DNA of 35,502 nucleotides from Actinomycetota bacterium (GTDB lineage Bacteria; Actinomycetota; Actinomycetes; S36-B12), in NCBI GenBank assembly GCA_016870425.1, contig VGBQ01000002.1:1-35502 (forward strand), given 5' to 3'. Position numbers and translations under genes: made by a program. Shown here one piece after another: positions 30,797-35,502 of the stretch. Below the pieces are notes generated by a model. It ran no database searches. It was not told where the DNA came from and saw only the letters and a program-made list of their open reading frames with translations. Within the stretch, counting starts at the first letter, position 1. Each line of letters starts with the position of its first letter.

Positions 30797-32193
30797 CGCG
30801 GGCGCACGATCAGTGGCAGCGCACCTGCCGGTCGCAAGGTGACGAGCGGCACGGCGCGGGGATCCGGCTCGCCAGGCACGCGCTCCACGCGCACGTGCTG
30901 CAGCAGCGAAGCCAGCACCGAGATCGACTCGAGATAGGCGAAGTCCTTGCCCACGCACATGCGCGGGCCCAGGCCGAAGGGCCAGTAGGCCGCGTCATCG
31001 GCCGCTCCCCCGCGCTGCTCTCCGAGGAAGCGCTCCGGATCGAATCTCTCCGGCTCGGGCCACATCCTCGGATCGCGCTGCGCCAGGTACGGCGTCATGA
31101 TCACGAGCGAGTCCGCGGGGATTTCGCGGCCTCCGAGCACGTCGGGCTCCATCGCGCGACGCGTGACCAGCCAGACGGGCGGATACAGCCGCATGGCCTC
31201 GTCGATGACCGCGCGCAGGTAGGCAAGATTCGGCAGGTCATCGCCGCGGATGCTCCGCCCTCCCAGCACCTCATCGACCTCCACTATCGCGTGCTGCTGC
31301 GACACCGGGTCGCCGGCGAGCAGCCACAGGGCCCAGGTCAGCGCACTCGCGGCCGTCTCGTGGCCGGCCACCATGAAGGAGACGAGCTCGTCGCGGACCT
31401 CGCGCAGGGGGATCGGATCCTCGCCGTCGAGTGCCGCGACGAGCAGGCCGAGCAGATCAGCACGCGGCGCTGTCTCGGCGAGGCGTCGCTGCACCATGCG
31501 ATGCACCGCCTCGTCGAGCTCGCGCGTGGCGCGACGCAGTGAGCGCTGCGACGGCGTCCAGGCGGGCAGCCGGACCGGGATCTGGGCGGAGGACACGACG
31601 ACGTCAAGGGCCTCGAGGGTGGCACGCGCCAGCCGATCGGCATCGCTGGACAGGTCGGTGCCAAAGAGCGAGGCCGCCACGGTCTCGAGGGCCACGCGCA
31701 TCATGGCCTCATCGATGTCGATCACCGCCCCCCGCGAGGTGTCGCCCCATCGCACAAGAAGCTCCTCGGTGGCAGCTGCGGCATGCCCGACGACCGCCTC
31801 CAGGCTGGCCCGGTGGAAGGCCGGCTGGACCATACGTCGCTGCCGCCGCCAGATGTCTCCGGACGTCGTGAGCAGGCCTTCGCCCGTGACGAGGGAGAGG
31901 GACCTGTACTGCACGGTGGCCTTGTCGTAGGCCCGCGAGCGATCCACGAGGACCCGGCGCACGGCAGCCGGATCCGCGACGAGATAGCTGGCCGGGGAGG
32001 GAATGGGGAACTGCACCACCGGGCCGTAGACCTGCGTCATCCGCTGCAGAAAGCCCAGCGGATCGCTGCGGATCTCGCGCAACCGGGCCAGCATCTGCGG
32101 ACCCGACGGGCCCGGCGCCGTCGCCGGCGTACGGAAGTAGCGGCGATCGGGGACCCCGTCGCGCGAGACCGCTTCCGCCTGGTCGATCGCCAC
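30793..32193 (-). CDS. Cytochrome P450
   Basis: A 466-residue heme monooxygenase. The I-helix oxygen motif is AGHETAAS, the K-helix ExxR is in EAMRLYPP, the PERF-like segment is PERFDPERF, and the heme loop FGLGPRMCVGKDFA has Cys413 as ligand. The overall sequence resembles the CYP102/CYP4-like fatty-acid hydroxylating group (soluble, no N-terminal anchor). No ferredoxin or reductase gene is beside it. GTG 32193 is set by TAGGCT 6 nt upstream. Substrate unknown. It is convergent with the CBS gene and divergent from pgm. Confidence 0.95.
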   Translation of the reverse strand: MAIDQAEAVSRDGVPDRRYFRTPATAPGPSGPQMLARLREIRSDPLGFLQRMTQVYGPVVQFPIPSPASYLVADPAAVRRVLVDRSRAYDKATVQYRSLSLVTGEGLLTTSGDIWRRQRRMVQPAFHRASLEAVVGHAAAATEELLVRWGDTSRGAVIDIDEAMMRVALETVAASLFGTDLSSDADRLARATLEALDVVVSSAQIPVRLPAWTPSQRSLRRATRELDEAVHRMVQRRLAETAPRADLLGLLVAALDGEDPIPLREVRDELVSFMVAGHETAASALTWALWLLAGDPVSQQHAIVEVDEVLGGRSIRGDDLPNLAYLRAVIDEAMRLYPPVWLVTRRAMEPDVLGGREIPADSLVIMTPYLAQRDPRMWPEPERFDPERFLGEQRGGAADDAAYWPFGLGPRMCVGKDFAYLESISVLASLLQHVRVERVPGEPDPRAVPLVTLRPAGALPLIVRPR

Positions 32194-32199
32194 ACCGGG

Positions 32200-32205
32200 A
32201 GCCTA
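32200..32205 (-). promoter_or_regulatory. -10-like hexamer for leaderless P450 gene
   Basis: TAGGCT on the minus strand, 6 nt (CCCGGT) before GTG 32193. Confidence 0.55.
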
Positions 32206-32281
32206 CGGCCCTGCATCGAGCCCACGGCCTGCGCTCGGCGCGCAGGAAGCGGCAGGATGGGGCCGTGATCAGGAGGGGACC

Positions 32282-33955
32282 ATGACGATCCACCCGCGCG
32301 CCGGACAGCCCGCCGAGGAAGGTGACCTCATCGACGTCGCCGCACTGGTGACCGCCTATTACACCGGCCATCCGGATGTCGATGACCCAGCGCAGCGGGT
32401 GGCGTTCGGGACATCCGGGCATCGCGGCTCGTCGTTCGCCGATGCCTTCAACGACGATCACATCGCGGCGACCACCCAGGCCATCGTCGAGTACCGCAAG
32501 AAGCAGGGCATCAACGGCCCGCTCTTCCTCGGCAGGGACAGCCACGCACTCAGCCAGCCGGCTTGGGCGACCGCGCTCGAGGTGCTCGCCGCTCACGGTG
32601 TCACCGTGATGATCGACGCACGTGACGCTCTCACGCCCACTCCGGCGATCTCCCACGCCATCCTGCGCCACAACGCGGGTCGATCGACGACCGATCCCGG
32701 CCGCGCCGATGGCATCGTCGTCACCCCCAGTCACAATCCGCCCCGCGACGGCGGCTTCAAGTACAACCCGCCCGATGGCGGCCCAGCGGGATCAGATATC
32801 ACGTCGGTGATCCAGGACCGCGCCAACGAGTTGCTCGCGGCGGGCCTGGAGGGCGTGCGCCGCGTGACACTCCCCCGCGCACGCGCCGCCGCCACGACGC
32901 ATTCCTATGACTATCTGCGCCACTACGTCGATGATCTGCCCGCGGTGGTCAACATCGACGCCGTCCGGGGCGCGGGCGTGCGCATCGGCGCCGACCCGCT
33001 CGGCGGAGCGAGCGTGGACTACTGGGGCGCGATCGCGGAGGCCTACGACCTCGATCTGACGATCGTGAATCCGCGCGTGGATCCCACGTGGCGCTTCATG
33101 ACGCTGGACTGGGATGGCAATATCCGCATGGACTGCTCCTCGCCCTATGCGATGGCCACGCTCATCGAGCGTAGATCCGACTACGACATCGCAACGGGCA
33201 ACGACGCCGACTCCGACCGACATGGCATCGTCACGCCCGATGGCGGCCTGATGAATCCCAATCACTTCCTCGCCGTGGCCGTCGACTATCTCTTCGCTCG
33301 GCGCGACGGATGGCGATCAGACGCCGCCGTCGGCAAGACTGTCGTGAGCTCCTCCATGATCGATCGCGTCACAGCGGCGCTCGGACGTCGCCTCTGGGAG
33401 GTGCCGGCGGGCTTCAAGTGGTTTGTCCCCGGCCTCGTCGATGGCAGCGTGGGCTTCGGCGGCGAGGAGTCCGCCGGCGCGTCGTTTCTCCGCCGCGACG
33501 GATCGGTCTGGACCACAGACAAGGACGGCATCATCCTCGCCCTGCTCGCTTCCGAGATCCTGGCGGAGACCGGCGCATCACCCTCGCACCGCTATCGAGA
33601 GCTCACCGAGCTCCACGGCGACCCGGCGTACGCCCGCATCGATGCGCCCGCCACACGCGAGCAGAAGGCCGCGCTGGGCGCGCTGACTCCCGAGCAGGTC
33701 ACGTCCACCGAACTCGCCGGAGAGGCAATCACGCGCGTCCTGACTCGAGCACCGGGCAACGATGCGCCCATCGGCGGCCTCAAGGTGGAGTCCGCGAGCG
33801 CGTGGTTCGCCGCGCGTCCCTCGGGGACGGAGGATGTCTACAAGATCTACGCCGAGTCCTTCCGGGGAGTCGAGCACCTTGCACGGGTGCAGGAGGCCGC
33901 ACGGGAGGTCGTCGACGCGGCACTCTCGGGCACATCAGGACGGGGCGGGACATGA
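32282..33955 (+). CDS. pgm: Alpha-D-glucose phosphoglucomutase
   Basis: A 557-residue enzyme interconverting glucose 1- and 6-phosphate. AFGTSGHRGSS is the N-terminal substrate loop, VVTPSHNPPRDGG has the phosphoserine (S150), GNDADSDRHG is the Mg loop, GEESAGASF the sugar-binding loop and RPSGTEDVYK the phosphate-binding loop. This is the long Pgm type of E. coli and actinobacteria and not the short PMM/PGM. ATG 32282 has an excellent RBS, AGGAGGGG, 3 nt upstream, so it is leadered, unlike many neighbours. It overlaps galM by 4 nt (ATGA). Confidence 0.97.
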   Translation: MTIHPRAGQPAEEGDLIDVAALVTAYYTGHPDVDDPAQRVAFGTSGHRGSSFADAFNDDHIAATTQAIVEYRKKQGINGPLFLGRDSHALSQPAWATALEVLAAHGVTVMIDARDALTPTPAISHAILRHNAGRSTTDPGRADGIVVTPSHNPPRDGGFKYNPPDGGPAGSDITSVIQDRANELLAAGLEGVRRVTLPRARAAATTHSYDYLRHYVDDLPAVVNIDAVRGAGVRIGADPLGGASVDYWGAIAEAYDLDLTIVNPRVDPTWRFMTLDWDGNIRMDCSSPYAMATLIERRSDYDIATGNDADSDRHGIVTPDGGLMNPNHFLAVAVDYLFARRDGWRSDAAVGKTVVSSSMIDRVTAALGRRLWEVPAGFKWFVPGLVDGSVGFGGEESAGASFLRRDGSVWTTDKDGIILALLASEILAETGASPSHRYRELTELHGDPAYARIDAPATREQKAALGALTPEQVTSTELAGEAITRVLTRAPGNDAPIGGLKVESASAWFAARPSGTEDVYKIYAESFRGVEHLARVQEAAREVVDAALSGTSGRGGT

Positions 33956-34956
33956 CCGTGACCACGCACACGGAGGCGACATCGGCCGGTGAGGTCACGG
34001 TCGTCGAAGTCGCGCTGCCGCGCATGCGCGTGCAACTGCTCTCGCTGGGCGCCGCCATCCGTGAGGTACAGGTGCCCGACCGCGAGGGCACCCTCGGGGG
34101 GGTGCACCTGGCGCTGCCCACGGTTGCCGATCACGCCGACGCCGCGCTCAACCCCCACCTGGGCGGCACCCTGGGGAGATACGCCAATCGGATCGCCGGA
34201 GGCAGCTTCGCCCTCGACGGGTCGACGTACCACCTCGACGTCAACAACGGGCCCAACACCCTGCACGGCGGTGCCCTCGGGTGGGACCGGCTCGTGTGGG
34301 CGCTGGCCGAGGTCGACGACGGCCCCGAGGCGCGCGTCGTCTTCACTCTCACGAGCCCCGATGGCGACATGGGATTCCCGGGCACGGTGCAGGCGAGCAG
34401 CACCTATGTCGTGTCGGACGGCCGCATCGCCATGACCTACGAGGCGACCACGGATGCGCCGACCGTGGTGAGCGTGGCCAACCACGGCTACTGGAATCTC
34501 GCGGGCGGAGCATCCATCGCCGATCACGAACTGTGCGTGCCCGCCGAGCAGCGCCTGATCTGCGATCCCTCGCAGATCCCCATCGGAGTGGCGGAGGTCG
34601 CGGGCACCGCGCATGACCTGCGCGAGATGACGTCGCTCGGGCCGGTGCTGCAGGCCACCGACGGACTCGACGACTGCTATCTCCTCGGCCCCGAAGGCGG
34701 GCCCGTCGACTTCGCCGCGGAGTTGCGCCATCCGGGCAGCGGCCGGACGCTCACGGTGTCGACCGATGCGCCGGGGCTGCAGGTCTACACCGGCAACAAC
34801 CTGCACGCCCCTTTCGCACGGCACCAGTCGGTGTCGCTCGAGGCCCAGCGCCTCCCCGACGCCCCCAACCAACCCGCACTCGGACCGTGCATCCTGCGCC
34901 CCGGCGAGAGGTACGCCGCGACGACGATCCTGGAGTTCAGCGCCTCACCGCACTAG
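33952..34956 (+). CDS. galM: Aldose 1-epimerase (galactose mutarotase)
   Basis: A 334-residue mutarotase that interconverts alpha and beta anomers of glucose or galactose. NNGPNTLHGGALGWDRLVW holds the first catalytic His region, SVANHGYWNLAGG the second His, and SLEAQRLPDAPNQPAL the catalytic Glu. ATG overlaps the pgm stop, so pgm-galM is an operon for sugar entry. Other Leloir genes (galK, galT, galE) are absent here. It is convergent with the DUF333 mini-protein, 3 nt apart. Confidence 0.96.
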   Translation: MTVTTHTEATSAGEVTVVEVALPRMRVQLLSLGAAIREVQVPDREGTLGGVHLALPTVADHADAALNPHLGGTLGRYANRIAGGSFALDGSTYHLDVNNGPNTLHGGALGWDRLVWALAEVDDGPEARVVFTLTSPDGDMGFPGTVQASSTYVVSDGRIAMTYEATTDAPTVVSVANHGYWNLAGGASIADHELCVPAEQRLICDPSQIPIGVAEVAGTAHDLREMTSLGPVLQATDGLDDCYLLGPEGGPVDFAAELRHPGSGRTLTVSTDAPGLQVYTGNNLHAPFARHQSVSLEAQRLPDAPNQPALGPCILRPGERYAATTILEFSASPH

Positions 34957-34959
34957 GAC

Positions 34960-35112
34960 CTAGGACGGGTTGTCGCGGTTGTAGAGCTCCCACTCGTCGA
35001 TCTGCGTGCCGTCGGGAAGCGTGCAGACGCCGGTGTCGAGATTGACCGTCCCACCCAACTCCTCGCAGTACGCCGTCGAGGCTACGCCCGACGTGCCGTC
35101 GCGGGCACGCAC
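34960..35112 (-). CDS. DUF333-like mini-protein
   Basis: About 50 residues. The core TAYCEELGGTVNLDTGVCTLPDGTQIDEWELY fits the DUF333 pattern YC-x3-GG...G-x-C-x-LPDG...EW-x-Y, found in small, usually exported proteins once called putative hemolysins. Here there is no signal peptide: GTG 35112 or GTG 35130 (56 residues) are the only near starts, and neither has an RBS. The protein may therefore be a truncated form. The two Cys could form a disulfide. Function unknown. It is divergent from the alcohol dehydrogenase. Confidence 0.65.
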   Translation of the reverse strand: MRARDGTSGVASTAYCEELGGTVNLDTGVCTLPDGTQIDEWELYNRDNPS

Positions 35113-35118
35113 TAGGCT
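35113..35118 (+). promoter_or_regulatory. -10-like hexamer of the alcohol dehydrogenase
   Basis: TAGGCT lies 36 nt before ATG 35155; the short leader holds RBS GGAGGA at 35144-35149 (5 nt spacing). Confidence 0.5.
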
Positions 35119-35154
35119 GGCGTTTCGCACATTCCATCGAGCCGGAGGATCCCC

Positions 35155-35502
35155 ATGCAGGCACGGGCCTATGCGGCAGCGCAGGCCGGGGCGCGCCTGG
35201 CGCCCACCGTCATCGAGCGCCGCGAGGTCGGCCCCCGCGACGTCAGCATCGAGATCGATGCCTGCGGGGTCTGCCACTCCGACATCCACCAGGCGGAAGC
35301 CGACTGGGGCATGGACATCTTCCCCATGGTCCCCGGCCACGAGATCGTCGGGCGCGTGACCGAGATCGGCTCGGACGTCACCCAGCACCGCGTCGGCGAC
35401 CGCGTCGGGGTCGGCTGCTACGTCGCCTCGTGTCGCGTCTGTCCCGCGTGCGAGGCGGGTGACGAGAACTACTGCCCCGACTGGTCGACGACCTACAACG
35501 GC
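35155..35502 (+). CDS. Zinc-dependent NAD(P) alcohol dehydrogenase, 3' partial
   Basis: The first 116 residues of a medium-chain alcohol dehydrogenase; the rest is beyond the window. The catalytic zinc site is CGVCHSDIHQAE and PGHEIVGRV. The structural zinc site is shown by SCRVCPACEAGDENYC (C-x2-C-x2-C-x7-C). The start and GVGCYVASCRVC segment resemble the cinnamyl-alcohol/YahK-like NADP-dependent aldehyde reductases. The cofactor-binding half is not visible, so cofactor and substrate are not decided. ATG 35155 has a good RBS and promoter. Confidence 0.95.
   Translation, partial: MQARAYAAAQAGARLAPTVIERREVGPRDVSIEIDACGVCHSDIHQAEADWGMDIFPMVPGHEIVGRVTEIGSDVTQHRVGDRVGVGCYVASCRVCPACEAGDENYCPDWSTTYNG

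Noticed and set aside
1..35502. tRNA genes, CRISPR arrays, insertion sequences or prophage
   Set aside because: No cloverleaf-like segment, regular repeat spacing, transposase or integrase motif was seen on reading both strands; this was by eye, so a short tRNA cannot be fully excluded.

Overview
The window is GC-rich, densely packed chromosomal DNA from an actinobacterium. The lineage is indicated by a fused E2/E1 2-oxoglutarate decarboxylase (Kgd) followed by a DUF6104 protein, a WhiB1-type regulator beside a PdtaS-type histidine kinase, a SigH/SigR-RshA/RsrA thiol-stress pair, a 24-residue ribosomal protein bL37, nickel superoxide dismutase with its maturation protease, and an actinobacterial-type c-di-AMP riboswitch. 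About 40 genes were found. None ends in TAA; TAG and TGA are used about equally. No tRNA, rRNA, CRISPR array, transposase, integrase or phage gene was found. Genus cannot be decided from this sequence.

Layout. 1-7.1 kb: kgd (5' end cut by the window edge), DUF6104, an MFS exporter, a convergent malic enzyme, then sodX and sodN, divergently transcribed. 7.1-16.8 kb: accessory metabolism, with a C45-type acyltransferase/amidohydrolase, a GMC oxidoreductase and its small subunit, an amine oxidase, a stand-alone short RHS-type protein, a POT peptide transporter, a GNAT, a membrane protein and a diacylglycerol-kinase-type lipid kinase. 17-29.7 kb: a conserved core (whiB1, pdtaS, biotin carrier, bL37, rshA, sigH, SRAP, aroA, rsgA, hisN) whose order matches the M. 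tuberculosis Rv3219-Rv3228 region as I remember it. It is interrupted at 18.8-22.6 kb by a 28-residue membrane ORF coupled to an acetolactate-synthase-like enzyme, an M23 peptidase under a c-di-AMP riboswitch, and a broken P-type ATPase remnant. 29.8-35.5 kb: a GNAT, a CBS-pair protein, a cytochrome P450, pgm-galM, a DUF333 mini-protein and the 5' part of a zinc alcohol dehydrogenase.

How the genes work together. SigH heads a probable operon (sigH-rshA-bL37-biotin carrier-thioesterase/GNAT fusion) from a promoter that exactly fits GGAAT-N18-GTT, so thiol stress probably controls the whole unit. NiSOD/SodX, SigH/RshA and the AP-site protein SRAP form an oxidative and genotoxic stress group. 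Pgm/GalM, malic enzyme and Kgd belong to central carbon metabolism.

Expression style. At least eleven genes have a -10-like hexamer (TAGNCT, TACCNT or close) ending exactly 6 nt before the ATG or GTG, which predicts leaderless mRNAs. These signals fix many starts and show that the short RHS-type gene is an intact unit, not debris. Four convergent gene pairs overlap by the same self-complementary CTAG.
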